Source: Flavisolibacter amylovorans
GTDB lineage: Bacteria; Bacteroidota; Bacteroidia; Chitinophagales; Chitinophagaceae
DNA: 64,000 nucleotides
Assembly: GCF_039541815.1 (NCBI RefSeq)
Contig: NZ_BAABGY010000011.1
Coordinates: 124,001 to 188,000, forward strand
Reading direction: 5' to 3'
Shown here one piece after another: positions 18,651 to 27,576 of this stretch; positions within the stretch are counted from its first letter, which is position 1, and each line of letters opens with the position of its first letter. A program made the translations under genes and the position numbers. The notes beneath the pieces are model-generated. The model saw nothing but the letters and a program-made list of their open reading frames with translations. It was not told the DNA's origin and ran no database searches.

Positions 18651-20102
18651 ATGAAGAAGTCAACCGGGGCGCAAGCCCTCACCCTGCTGCTGCTGGCGGC
18701 CGGACCACTCGCCGCACAGAAAAAGACCTTCGACCGTGCCGATTTCAAACCGGTATCGGCGTCGCCCGTGAACTTCACCCCGTACCAGAAAACCGACTTC
18801 GCGGCGGCCGGCACACCCGACGAGACACCGATCACGTTGCCCAATAAAAAAACCGTGAAGTTATCGGAGTACCTCCGCTCGCTCAACCAGGTGGAACGCA
18901 GCCTTGCCTCGATGGGATTTGCCCGTAATCGCCCCCAGGCCACCGTCGTGGCCTCGCGCTATAAGCTCAGTACTGCGCTCGCCGTTTCGGGCGTGGCGCC
19001 CACAGCAGTGGCGATGGCGGCCGCCGCCCCCCGGAAAATGAACACGCAGATGGTGGCGCGCTTTAGCGATAAGCAACTCCGGATCGAGCGGCTCAAAACC
19101 CTGCGGAGCGCGATGGTGGCCGCGGCCAATGCCGACCGGATAAATGCCTTGCCGAACGAGAAGTTCGACCGCACCTTCGATGTGTCGCCGCCCACCTTTA
19201 ACGTAGAGGGCTACGGTGTGAAGGTCGTGGCCAAGTTCGTGCTCAAGGGCGAGACCGATCCCTTTGTGATCGCAGCCGCCGACCGCAACGAAGCCACGCT
19301 GGAGCGGCTGATGAAGGAAACGAATTCGTCATACACCGCCGGCATCAACCTCACGGCCTCTTCCAACCTCCCGGAGCTGGGCGGGCTCACCGCCTACCAG
19401 CTGGATGCGGAGTTCACGGCGCGCAGCAACAAGACGCAGAAGCACAGCTCTAAGGCACGCCTGCAGATCATGCAGCAGGTACTGATCAATGAAAACCGGA
19501 ACGACATTGCGCAGGACAACTACAGCTTCAACCACAACCGCGCGCTCACCTACAACAAGCTGATCGGCGCCGCCGATATTTTCACCTATGGCCTCAATCT
19601 TTTCATGCCGGTCGATTTTTACCTCGCGGCCGGTAACGTGGGCGCCAACATCGACGTGGAGCTGAAGCGCACCGGCATAACCGGTACGATGGGACCGCGC
19701 GCCAGCCAGTCAATATTGCTTGAAACCTCGCTCACCGAGCTGCTCGGAGCGGGCGGAGAGCTCATCGGAAACACGGTTGACGCCGGTGTGGGCGGCGAGC
19801 TGCGGCTCATTGAAGGCGGACTCGACTACGGCTTCAGCGCAGGCCTGGGTATCAACAACGGCCGGATCGTGTTCATCAACGATATGTACGGGGAGGCAAA
19901 CCTCAGCCTGCTCCGCGGCCGCCTCTTTACCTACTATCAATACCCGGTGTTCAAATGCGGCACCAGCATCATCACCCGGTTCAAGGATCTTTCCTGCTGG
20001 GAGCTTCGCCGCGTAGAGAATGAGCTGTTCAACTCGGGCTCCGCCGTTACGTTCAGCAAAAAGGTAGTGGACGAAGACAAATCCGAGTATGTCAGCTGGT
20101 AA
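18651..20102 (+). CDS. Exported beta-rich protein of unknown function (operon gene 2)
   Basis: 483 residues with a signal peptide (KKSTGAQALTLLLLAAGPLAAQ). Residues 25-160 are Ala/Lys rich. From about 180 on, the chain is made of alternating strands (FNVEGYGVKVVAKFVLKG, YTAGINLTASSNLP, AYQLDAEFTARSN). The C-terminal third (GGELRLIEGG, YGEANLSLLRGRLFTYYQY, CWELRRVENELFNSG) resembles strand repeats seen in large extracellular proteins of other bacteria. I do not recognise a named family. Its last 14 nt overlap the start of the next gene, so the two are translationally coupled. Confidence 0.75.
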   Translation: MKKSTGAQALTLLLLAAGPLAAQKKTFDRADFKPVSASPVNFTPYQKTDFAAAGTPDETPITLPNKKTVKLSEYLRSLNQVERSLASMGFARNRPQATVVASRYKLSTALAVSGVAPTAVAMAAAAPRKMNTQMVARFSDKQLRIERLKTLRSAMVAAANADRINALPNEKFDRTFDVSPPTFNVEGYGVKVVAKFVLKGETDPFVIAAADRNEATLERLMKETNSSYTAGINLTASSNLPELGGLTAYQLDAEFTARSNKTQKHSSKARLQIMQQVLINENRNDIAQDNYSFNHNRALTYNKLIGAADIFTYGLNLFMPVDFYLAAGNVGANIDVELKRTGITGTMGPRASQSILLETSLTELLGAGGELIGNTVDAGVGGELRLIEGGLDYGFSAGLGINNGRIVFINDMYGEANLSLLRGRLFTYYQYPVFKCGTSIITRFKDLSCWELRRVENELFNSGSAVTFSKKVVDEDKSEYVSW

Positions 20103-21795
20103 CTGCCTGCGGAGCCTCCTGTTGTGGCTGGCGGCCGGAGCCTTTGTTTCGACCGCCGCCGCCCAGGCACGCGCCTATCGTTTCCGGTACACCGAGACCG
20201 TGCGCTCCGACTATGGCTCGATGCTGCAGGCGGGCGGGCAGCAGGCGGCACGCACCGATACGCTCCTCTGGGAGGGCGCACTCCAGTTGCAACCGCTTTC
20301 GGATTCGGAATTCGTGCTCCGCGTCATCCCCGGGGCGTACCGTACTACTACGGGCGCAGCCGAGGTGAAGCCTTTTGAGGGCGTGGTAACTACCGATGCG
20401 CAGGGGCGCCCCGCGCGCGTCCGGACGGCGGAGGAATCGCTCGCCTCTTTCGAACGGTCGCTACCCTGGCTGGCCGCTATGCACCTGCGCTTCCCGCGGC
20501 TGGCCGGTCTCCAGGCGGAGCGGCACCACGACGGCGACTACGAGGTGCTCTATCATCCCGACCCTGCAGCGCGGCGCCTGCAAAAAAGCGGGCTGCGCGG
20601 ACGGCCTGCCGCCGCACGCCAGGCGCTCGTGGTGCCGCAGTATGCATGGGCGGCGACCTTCGACAGCGAAGGATTGCCGGAGGTGCTCGATCTGCGCGAA
20701 CAGAAGCATCAATACCTCGGGCGCAAGGCGCTGGCCTGCATCAGCAGACGCCTGTTGCTCGAGCCGTTGCCTGCATCCGCTGCCGCTGTGCGCCTGGAGG
20801 CACCCGCCGGCGGGGTGGTGCTGTCGCTGTTCGAGCGGCTGCCGGAAGAGGAGCGCCGCCGCCGCATTGCCCGGAGCCTGCTTGGCGGGGCCCGCTTCGC
20901 CGAGCTCAGCGCCGAAACCGGCAGCGCACCGACCCTCTCGATGGAAGGTCGCTTCCGGCTCAAGTCGAAGTGGCGCTCATTGCTGCAGCTCGAGGCGGCA
21001 TCGGTGGGGCAGGTGCTGGCGCTCTACGAGGCGCAGCCCGACAGCTCGGTACAGCATGCGTTGCTCGAAGATGCGCTGGCCGAGAGCCGGGTGCCCGCCA
21101 CGCTCCGATACCTGGCCGGCCGCATCCGCGCACAGGCCGGCGACTACGAGCGGCTCAAGGGCATCGTGCTGCGGCTGACGCTTGCCGGGGCGCACGAGGA
21201 GGAATACCTCGCCGTTCTGGAGCCGCTGCTGGCGTCGTCTGACCCGAACACGGCAAGCCTCGCCGCCCTTGCGCTTTCGAATGCGGCCCTGTGGCTGCGC
21301 TCCACGCAGCCGGCCCGCTACGAGCAACTGCTTCACACGCTGCTGGCACCGCACCGTCCGCTCCGCGACACCCTGCAATACCTGTATGTAGCTGGAAACG
21401 CAGGCGCCGATGCCGAGTGGCCACAGATCCGTGACCTGTTGCAAAGCGCTTATGCTGCCGAAGCGCTGTCTGCTCTCCGCCACCTGCGCGTGCCCGCCGT
21501 CGACAGCCTGCTGCTGGAGCTGCCGTTGCGCACCGACAGCCTTGCACCTTCCTTCTACAACACGCTTTTGGCGGGGCGGCCGCTGCCAGCGTGGTGGGCC
21601 GGCCGGCTGGCGGAAAAGATCCTTGCGCGCGATGCGGCTGCCGACCCGGGCCTGCTGCCCGCCCTGCAGTTCCTGCTCGATCAAACGCATCGTGAGCGGC
21701 TGTCGGTCGGTGTCCTGCTCAGGCACAACTGGCGCACCGTAGCCTACGGCAACGAGGTTGCGGATTTCAAAAAGGCCGGGGCTCTTTGCAACTAA
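20089..21795 (+). CDS. Exported vitellogenin/MTP N-terminal-like protein (operon gene 3)
   Basis: 568 residues with a signal peptide ending near AAAQ (residue 26). Residues 28-235 look like an antiparallel barrel (YRFRYTETVRSDYGS; ALQLQPLSDSEFVLRV). Residues 290-560 are helical and follow the pattern of the vitellogenin/apolipoprotein-B/MTP lipid-transfer module: LLEDALAESRVPATLRYL (325-342), a pair of helices with ASLAALALSNAALWL (389-403), then QYLYVAGNAGADAEWPQI (430-447), which parallels the family hallmark of a Leu-rich helix followed by GNAG. This is motif recognition, not an alignment. A generic HEAT-repeat protein is the alternative. Start ATG lies inside the preceding gene. Confidence 0.7.
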   Translation: MSAGNCLRSLLLWLAAGAFVSTAAAQARAYRFRYTETVRSDYGSMLQAGGQQAARTDTLLWEGALQLQPLSDSEFVLRVIPGAYRTTTGAAEVKPFEGVVTTDAQGRPARVRTAEESLASFERSLPWLAAMHLRFPRLAGLQAERHHDGDYEVLYHPDPAARRLQKSGLRGRPAAARQALVVPQYAWAATFDSEGLPEVLDLREQKHQYLGRKALACISRRLLLEPLPASAAAVRLEAPAGGVVLSLFERLPEEERRRRIARSLLGGARFAELSAETGSAPTLSMEGRFRLKSKWRSLLQLEAASVGQVLALYEAQPDSSVQHALLEDALAESRVPATLRYLAGRIRAQAGDYERLKGIVLRLTLAGAHEEEYLAVLEPLLASSDPNTASLAALALSNAALWLRSTQPARYEQLLHTLLAPHRPLRDTLQYLYVAGNAGADAEWPQIRDLLQSAYAAEALSALRHLRVPAVDSLLLELPLRTDSLAPSFYNTLLAGRPLPAWWAGRLAEKILARDAAADPGLLPALQFLLDQTHRERLSVGVLLRHNWRTVAYGNEVADFKKAGALCN

Positions 21796-21849
21796 CCCTT
21801 ATCCAATAGTTTTTTTACCATCATCGATAACCGCATCAACACAGCTCTC

Positions 21850-23631
21850 ATGAAACGAATGATCCTCCCCCTCCTGCTCGCGCATGCGGCGTTGCCAGCC
21901 CACACGCAGGTGCCCACAACCATCGCGCAGCGCAGCACGATCACGGCAGCCGACTCCATCGCCCTGATGCGCCGCACGTTCAAGAAGCCGAACGAAACCG
22001 TGCTGGCGCAGGCGCGCTCCCGCCTCGTGAACCCGCAATGGAGCTATACGCTGCCGCCCGGCCGCGGGGGCACTACCGGCAGCGCCTTCGTCTTTGCAAA
22101 GAACCGGCCCACCGTAGTAGTACTGATCCACGGCATTACCGGCTACCCGAGCACCGACGCGCGGATCGGTACGCTGAAAGGCGCCCGCAACTACTGGGGC
22201 TACGATTTCGTGTGGGGGCTCTTCGGCGCACAAACGGACAGGCCCACCACCTTTGCCGACGATAATCCCGCTTCGGCGCTCGGCCGCCCCGACTGGGAGA
22301 CGCGCTTCCTCAACGACAACAACTCCGCGCACCACTTCGTCACCATTTACGGTAAGCCGAAGCCCGACCGCAACTTCTACACGCCCTTCTCGCTGATGAT
22401 GACCTACCGCGACGGCAGCGAGCCCATGAAGAAGCAGGTGGCGCAGACCGCCGCGCAGATCGTGAGCCTCTACGACGCGCAGTTCGGCTCCTGGCCCGCG
22501 GAAAAGCAGCCGCAACTCATTCTGCTCGGGCACAGCTTCGGCGGCCTCGTGGCCCGCACCATCTGCTCGGCGCCGGACGGCATTCCCTCCAATATGCCCG
22601 ACGTGGCCGCGGAAAACTTCTCGGCTGCCGACAAGGCCAATATGGAATTCATCCGCAACCGCACGCTCCACATCACCACGCTGGCCACGCCGCACGAGGG
22701 GTCGCCCATCACCTGGAACGCCGCCATGGGGTCGGTGGTGCAGCACCTGCCGGGCCCGGGCGTGCAGATCAACGAAACCGACCCCGACACCTATGTGATC
22801 CGGCAACTGCGCACCGGGTTTGTACGGAACCTCAACGCCACGGTGCTGCGCCCCGAGTTGTGCCGCCGCTCCGACGCCTCGCTCATTCCCGTGCATGCGC
22901 TCGGCGGCCGCGTGCCGGCAGGTCCGGATTTTTTCCAGAATCCCAACGTGTACGACAACGACCTCAACACCGTAGACGGGGGCATCGGCCGCGCCAACAT
23001 CGACGACCTGCTGCCGGGCGAAACGAACCGCAAGCAATTCGAATGTTACAACCTCGTGCGCGTGGACTATGCGATGCACCTGTTCTTCGGCGGCAACCTG
23101 CTGAAGCCCTGGGGCGCCGCGCCGGACGACAACAAGGCCCTCGACATCATCCGCGTGCGCGACGTGCAGCCGGTGACGGGATGCCTCACCCTGCCGATCT
23201 ACAACCTCGCCTCCTTCCTCGCGAAGCCGCGCCTCTACTACCTGCGCACCGATTGGGATGCCGTGCCGCATAAAAGCATGGCGCTGCCCGGCACCTGCTC
23301 AGGACGCTTCACCGAAGAGCGCGGCACCGTTTCGGACGGGGAGATCGACAACGACGGCTTCGTGCCCATCAATTCGGCACTCGGCGTGAAGTTGGGCACG
23401 GACAACAAGAACTATTTCGACCACGCCGGCGGCGGCTCCTGGTACCGCTTCTACCGCTCGGGCGCCGACTTTCACAACCACGGCACCATCAAGTTCAACG
23501 AGGACGTGGGCAAGTGGCTGCGCGAGAATATCATCGGCAACGCCGTGGTGCCCCTTGTGGCCCTACAAGCGCTCGGCAACACGGCCGCCGGCCCGAAAGT
23601 GGCCCGCAGCGGCGAGCGCAGCAGCTGGTAA
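21850..23631 (+). CDS. Exported lipase-like alpha/beta hydrolase (operon gene 4)
   Basis: 593 residues with a signal peptide. The oxyanion strand is VVVLIHGITGYP (HGITG at 94-98), the nucleophile elbow is LILLGHSFGGLVAR with Ser229, and ATPHEGSP (279-286) matches the TPHxGS motif of triacylglycerol-lipase families. A late Asp-rich DGEIDNDGFVPINS and His in DFHNHGTI may complete the triad. The distance from HGITG to Ser229 is unusually long (about 130 residues), suggesting a lid or cap insertion. Position beside the vitellogenin-like gene suggests action on a lipid. Substrate unknown. Confidence 0.8.
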   Translation: MKRMILPLLLAHAALPAHTQVPTTIAQRSTITAADSIALMRRTFKKPNETVLAQARSRLVNPQWSYTLPPGRGGTTGSAFVFAKNRPTVVVLIHGITGYPSTDARIGTLKGARNYWGYDFVWGLFGAQTDRPTTFADDNPASALGRPDWETRFLNDNNSAHHFVTIYGKPKPDRNFYTPFSLMMTYRDGSEPMKKQVAQTAAQIVSLYDAQFGSWPAEKQPQLILLGHSFGGLVARTICSAPDGIPSNMPDVAAENFSAADKANMEFIRNRTLHITTLATPHEGSPITWNAAMGSVVQHLPGPGVQINETDPDTYVIRQLRTGFVRNLNATVLRPELCRRSDASLIPVHALGGRVPAGPDFFQNPNVYDNDLNTVDGGIGRANIDDLLPGETNRKQFECYNLVRVDYAMHLFFGGNLLKPWGAAPDDNKALDIIRVRDVQPVTGCLTLPIYNLASFLAKPRLYYLRTDWDAVPHKSMALPGTCSGRFTEERGTVSDGEIDNDGFVPINSALGVKLGTDNKNYFDHAGGGSWYRFYRSGADFHNHGTIKFNEDVGKWLRENIIGNAVVPLVALQALGNTAAGPKVARSGERSSW

Positions 23632-23633
23632 GG

Positions 23634-23660
23634 AGCGTGAGCCGTGAGCCGTGAAGCGCG
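23634..23660. repeat. GCCGTGA heptad array
   Basis: 7-nt units AGCGTGA / GCCGTGA / GCCGTGA / AGCGCGG between operon genes 4 and 5. A TACCAGCG...GGCACCCCGTAG segment (related to the repeat at 29378-29445) and 9-nt units ACCTCTTAA / ACCTCCAAA (23718-23740) follow. Confidence 0.65.
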
Positions 23661-23745
23661 GTTCGCTACCAGCGGGGGGGCACCCCGTAGAAACACGGTT
23701 ACCGGTCAGCGCCGAAAACCTCTTAAACCTCCAAAGCCTTTCATA

Positions 23746-25359
23746 ATGAAATACCTGTTTTCCATCCTACTGCTGTTGCTCGCCGGGACGTCCCGCGCCG
23801 AGATCATGCAGATGCAGCTCAAGGTCATCGACGGCACGCCGATCCTGATGTACCGCCAGTTTACGTCCAGTACGCCTTCGACGCCCCTCACACCCGAAGG
23901 AGGGTTCGACCTATCCTCGGAAACGAGTAACATGGTACCCGTGAAGAACCAGCGCATCGTTGGCTTCCGGATGCCGTTTATCTACAACAAGGCCCACGAA
24001 GTGCTGCTTGTGGGTCCTTACCTCGACCTGTGCGGCGACATCCAGATCCTCGACGAGAACAACGGGCTGCTGGCCGTGGTGCGCACCAGCGCCTTTATCG
24101 GGAAGGGCAAGCGCAACTTCTTCATCCAGCGCCACGACGTGTTCCGCAGCGAGGGCTATGTGCACTTCCGCATCCCGGAAAGCGTGATCCGCACCATCGG
24201 CCGCCGCAACTTCAAGATCAAGGTGGGGCCGGTCGACGATAAGGACATCGTGGAATGTAAGATCGTGAACCGCTATACCGCGGAAGCCATCCTCTTCACC
24301 GGCGACCGCGTGCCCACGCGCGAGGCGATCCAGGGCGGTGCGCATGTGCGGCATAACCTGACCGGCGGCGTGGAGTACGAGGTGAAGATCAAGATCCGCG
24401 GCGGCAGCGCGGGCGAAGAGTTCCAGTTCAATAACGGCAAGATCAACGAAGTGCTGTACCACGTGCGGGGCGGCTGTCGCGACTGTGAAGGGACGGTACT
24501 CGAAGGAAGAGGGCCCATCAGCCGCGCGCGCCTGCTTGCCGAGAACGACGCGATCACGTTCAAGGTGCGCAGCTACCATGGGCGCTTCACCCGCAACCGG
24601 GGCGACCTCATCGCCATCGCCGATGCCGGTGCGGGCAACTGGATGGATTTCACCCCCGACCGCGACGAGATGTTCGCGCCCGGCCGCGGCCCGCTGCGCG
24701 AGGATGCCAAGCCCGAGGGCTGGGGGCCCTACCTGTTCATGCGCGAGGCCCCTGACCTGTACCGCTTCGGTCAATACACCGACCTCTACGAGATCAACAG
24801 CGACAAGGAGCCCTGTATCTGCCCCACCTTCGGCAGTGGATCGTCGAGCACGCGGCAAATTATCTCCACCGACGGCGGCGGCAACGGCGGCGGGGGAGCA
24901 CCCGTGATGCAAGCTCCGGCCACGATCACACTTGCGCTCAGCAATGCTTTTGTATTCACCTCTTCCAACAGCAATACCGTCAGCGACGACTTCGGCGGGC
25001 TGGCCAACGTATGTCCGAGCGGCAGCGAAACGGTGCCCAAGATAAGCGTGCTGTCGCCGCTGACGGTCAGCATCACCTCAAACACTGCGCGTACAGGCCT
25101 TACGGCGCGGTTCAGGCGCGGTACCACGGTGCTGGCCACGGTGAGTAACATCAGCGTTGCGGCGGGCAGCACATCCACGGCTGCCTTTAATCGCCCGGAA
25201 AACAGGTTGGCCACGACGCGCTCGAACCAGAACGCCGCCGTGTGCAAGCGCGCCGGCAATGGCATCGGGGGCGTACCGCACTGGGACGATGAGGGCATCG
25301 TGATCGAGGTGCTGCAGGGGAATACGGTTTTACAGACGATCACTGTTCCTACGAAATAA
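23746..25359 (+). CDS. Exported protein with C-terminal adhesin-like domain (operon gene 5)
   Basis: 537 residues, signal peptide MKYLFSILLLLLAGTSRA. The central part is strand-rich (GPYLDLCGDIQILDENNGLLAVV; RNFFIQRHDVF; EYEVKIKIRGG) with four cysteines in CRDCEG and CICP. After a Gly/Ser linker (GGGNGGGG, about residue 385) comes an Ig/CARDB-like beta domain of about 140 residues. No family is recognised. The frame is open to 23644, but the earlier part is repeat DNA and the ATG at 23746 starts the signal peptide. It is probably the last gene of the operon. Confidence 0.72.
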   Translation: MKYLFSILLLLLAGTSRAEIMQMQLKVIDGTPILMYRQFTSSTPSTPLTPEGGFDLSSETSNMVPVKNQRIVGFRMPFIYNKAHEVLLVGPYLDLCGDIQILDENNGLLAVVRTSAFIGKGKRNFFIQRHDVFRSEGYVHFRIPESVIRTIGRRNFKIKVGPVDDKDIVECKIVNRYTAEAILFTGDRVPTREAIQGGAHVRHNLTGGVEYEVKIKIRGGSAGEEFQFNNGKINEVLYHVRGGCRDCEGTVLEGRGPISRARLLAENDAITFKVRSYHGRFTRNRGDLIAIADAGAGNWMDFTPDRDEMFAPGRGPLREDAKPEGWGPYLFMREAPDLYRFGQYTDLYEINSDKEPCICPTFGSGSSSTRQIISTDGGGNGGGGAPVMQAPATITLALSNAFVFTSSNSNTVSDDFGGLANVCPSGSETVPKISVLSPLTVSITSNTARTGLTARFRRGTTVLATVSNISVAAGSTSTAAFNRPENRLATTRSNQNAAVCKRAGNGIGGVPHWDDEGIVIEVLQGNTVLQTITVPTK

Positions 25360-25391
25360 TGGGAAAATGGGGTGATGGGGTAATGGGATAA
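25358..25391. repeat. GGGGTAAT octad array
   Basis: 8-nt units GGGAAAAT / GGGGTGAT / GGGGTAAT / GGGATAAG directly after the stop of operon gene 5. Confidence 0.8.
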
Positions 25392-25568
25392 GGTGCTGGC
25401 TTCAGCTTCGCTTCGCTTCGCCTGGCAAAAACAGGGGCTGTCATCCCGAGCCTGCGAAAGCTGCTTTGTTCACGCAGACACATGCTTCTTGTCATCCCGA
25501 GCCTGCCGAGGGACACCGGTGCGCATACCTGGGGAGGTAGGAAGTACAGGGTGAGTTCTCGTCAGGCA

Positions 25569-25594
25569 AGACCCCGCTCCGGCGGGGTCTTTTT
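25569..25594 (+). terminator. Rho-independent terminator
   Basis: Stem AGACCCCGC/GCGGGGTCT with a four-base loop followed by TTTTT, about 210 nt past the exported-protein operon. Confidence 0.75.
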
Positions 25595-25845
25595 GGTGCC
25601 GGTTGCCGCCTGGAGCGAGGAAGGCGCCGTTTTTTCCTGTCAAAACCGGTGCTGGTAACTGGTTGATATCCAAATACCGCTCATAGCCGCACTGGTGCGG
25701 CTGGGTACCATACCCGGTGCCGGCGGTCCTTTCCTGCCGCGCACCGGCCCGCCTGGCCGGGGCTGGAACACCCGACACCCCGGGGCTACTTCATGGGTCG
25801 GCAGCACAGCCCTTCTAAACCTTCGGAAGCCTGCCCGAGCCTATT

Positions 25846-25879
25846 GGCACATTAGCACATTAACCCATTCGCACATTAT
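25846..25879. repeat. ATTAGCAC octad array before asnS
   Basis: 8-nt units ATTGGCAC / ATTAGCAC / ATTAACCC / ATTCGCAC run directly into the -7 box of asnS. Confidence 0.8.
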
Positions 25880-25886
25880 ATATTTG
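25879..25886 (+). promoter_or_regulatory. -7 box of asnS
   Basis: TATATTTG, a perfect TAnnTTTG, ends four nt before the ATG at 25891; the upstream spacer is the octad array. Confidence 0.6.
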
Positions 25887-25890
25887 CGCC

Positions 25891-27330
25891 ATGTTCAACA
25901 AAAGGATCCGCATCAAGGAAGTGCTGGCCATGGAGCCGGAGCAACAGGAGATCACGGTTATGGGATGGGTACGCTCGTTCCGCAACAACCAGTTCGTGGC
26001 GCTGAACGACGGATCTACCAATGGCACCCTGCAGGTAGTGCTGACGCTTGGTGAGTTCGACGAAGCGCTGCTGAAGCGCATCACCACCTCGGCTTCGCTG
26101 AAGGTGACCGGTACGCTCGTACCCTCGCTGGGCAAGGGCCAGAAGATGGACCTCAAGGCGGCCACCGTAGAAGTACTGGGCGACTGCGATCCCGAGCAAT
26201 ACCCGCTGCAACCCAAGAACAAGCCGTCGCTCGAGTACCTCCGCGAGATCGCGCACCTGCGCTTCCGCACCAACACCTTCGGCGCCGTGTTCCGCATCCG
26301 CCACTCCCTGGCCTTCGCGGTGCACAAATTCTTCAACGACAAAGGCTTCGTTTACCTGCACACGCCCATCATCACCGCTTCCGACGCAGAAGGCGCGGGC
26401 GAGATGTTCCGCGTCACGACGCTGCCGATGGAAGGCGCGCCGACAACCGAAGACGGGAAGATCGATTACAGCCAGGACTTCTTCGGCCGCTCCACCAACC
26501 TCACCGTGAGCGGTCAGCTCGAAGGCGAGCTCGGGGCCACGGCATTCGGGGAGATCTACACTTTCGGGCCCACGTTCCGCGCCGAGAACTCCAATACCGC
26601 GCGGCACCTCGCCGAGTTCTGGATGATCGAGCCGGAGATGGCCTTCTACGACATCGAAGACAACGCCAACCTCGCCGAGGAGTTCATCCAGTACCTCATC
26701 CGCTACGTGATGCAGCACAATGCCGACGACCTCGCCTTCCTGAACCAGCGCCTGCTCGACGAGGAGAAGCAAAAGCCGCAGGCCGAGCGCTCCGAGCTCG
26801 ACCTTCTGCAGAAGCTGCAGTTCGTGGTGGAGCACCAATTTGAGCGCATTACCTACACCGAGGCCATCGACATCCTGCTGCAGAGCCCGCACTACAAGAA
26901 AAAGAAATTCCAGTACGACGTGAAGTGGGGCATCGACATGCAGAGCGAGCACGAGCGCTACCTGGTGGAGAAGCACTTCAAGAAGCCGGTGATCGTGACC
27001 AACTACCCGAAAGAGATCAAGAGCTTCTATATGCGCCTCAACGACGACGGCAAGACCGTGGCCGCCATGGACATCCTGGCGCCCGGCATCGGCGAGATCG
27101 TGGGCGGCTCGCAGCGCGAGGAGCGTCTCGACGTACTCGAGGGCCGCATGCGCGCCATCGGCGTACCCGTTGAAGAGCTGTGGTGGTACCTCGACACCCG
27201 CCGCTACGGCACCGTGCCCCACGCCGGCTTCGGCCTCGGCTTCGAGCGCATGGTGCAGTTCGTGACCGGCATGGGCAATATCCGCGACGTCATCGCCTTC
27301 CCGAGAACGCCGAAGAACGCGGAGTTTTAA
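25891..27330 (+). CDS. asnS: Asparaginyl-tRNA synthetase
   Basis: A 479-residue class IIb synthetase. An OB-fold anticodon-binding domain (ITVMGWVRSFRNNQFVALND) leads to the catalytic core with motif 2 FGPTFRAENSNTARHLAEFW and motif 3 GFGLGFERMVQF. HYKKKKFQYDVKWG and the ending RDVIAFPRTP are typical of AsnRS rather than AspRS. It charges tRNA-Asn in the cytoplasm. The gene is monocistronic, with a near leaderless promoter and a strong terminator 60 nt downstream. Confidence 0.96.
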   Translation: MFNKRIRIKEVLAMEPEQQEITVMGWVRSFRNNQFVALNDGSTNGTLQVVLTLGEFDEALLKRITTSASLKVTGTLVPSLGKGQKMDLKAATVEVLGDCDPEQYPLQPKNKPSLEYLREIAHLRFRTNTFGAVFRIRHSLAFAVHKFFNDKGFVYLHTPIITASDAEGAGEMFRVTTLPMEGAPTTEDGKIDYSQDFFGRSTNLTVSGQLEGELGATAFGEIYTFGPTFRAENSNTARHLAEFWMIEPEMAFYDIEDNANLAEEFIQYLIRYVMQHNADDLAFLNQRLLDEEKQKPQAERSELDLLQKLQFVVEHQFERITYTEAIDILLQSPHYKKKKFQYDVKWGIDMQSEHERYLVEKHFKKPVIVTNYPKEIKSFYMRLNDDGKTVAAMDILAPGIGEIVGGSQREERLDVLEGRMRAIGVPVEELWWYLDTRRYGTVPHAGFGLGFERMVQFVTGMGNIRDVIAFPRTPKNAEF

Positions 27331-27393
27331 GGCAGGGTAAGATAAAGAAGCGATTCTTACCGCGAAGAAAAGAAGTAGCTAAGGTATTCGCTA

Positions 27394-27427
27394 AGAGAAA
27401 GGTCCCGCCGAGGCGGGACCTTTCTCT
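27394..27427. terminator. Bidirectional terminator after asnS
   Basis: A perfect 16-bp inverted repeat (AGAGAAAGGTCCCGCC with its complement) closes on GA. The outer arms supply A and T tracts, so it could work on both strands. Confidence 0.75.
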
Positions 27428-27576
27428 TATTTGATTTGACGGGTAATGCGTTCAGCCTGTTTAAATTGCATAGCGTTCATCTACGTTCCGGTATCGTGCA
27501 ATCGGATATACGTGTACACAACTTAGCGCAACCCTTAGCCCCTTCTTTTCTTAGCGGTAAAAAACCCTTGTTTCCT

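Larger units (their letters stand above)
25360..25890. other. Intergenic stretch before asnS, repeats and a terminator
   Basis: 531 nt with no convincing gene. It contains octad arrays at both ends, two direct copies of TTGTCATCCCGAGCCTGC-type repeat (25439-25460 and 25489-25510), a strong terminator (25569-25594) and a tract resembling the ACCGGTxCTGG/GCACCGG palindromes. Small ORFs here overlap on opposite strands and lack any family signature. Confidence 0.65.
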
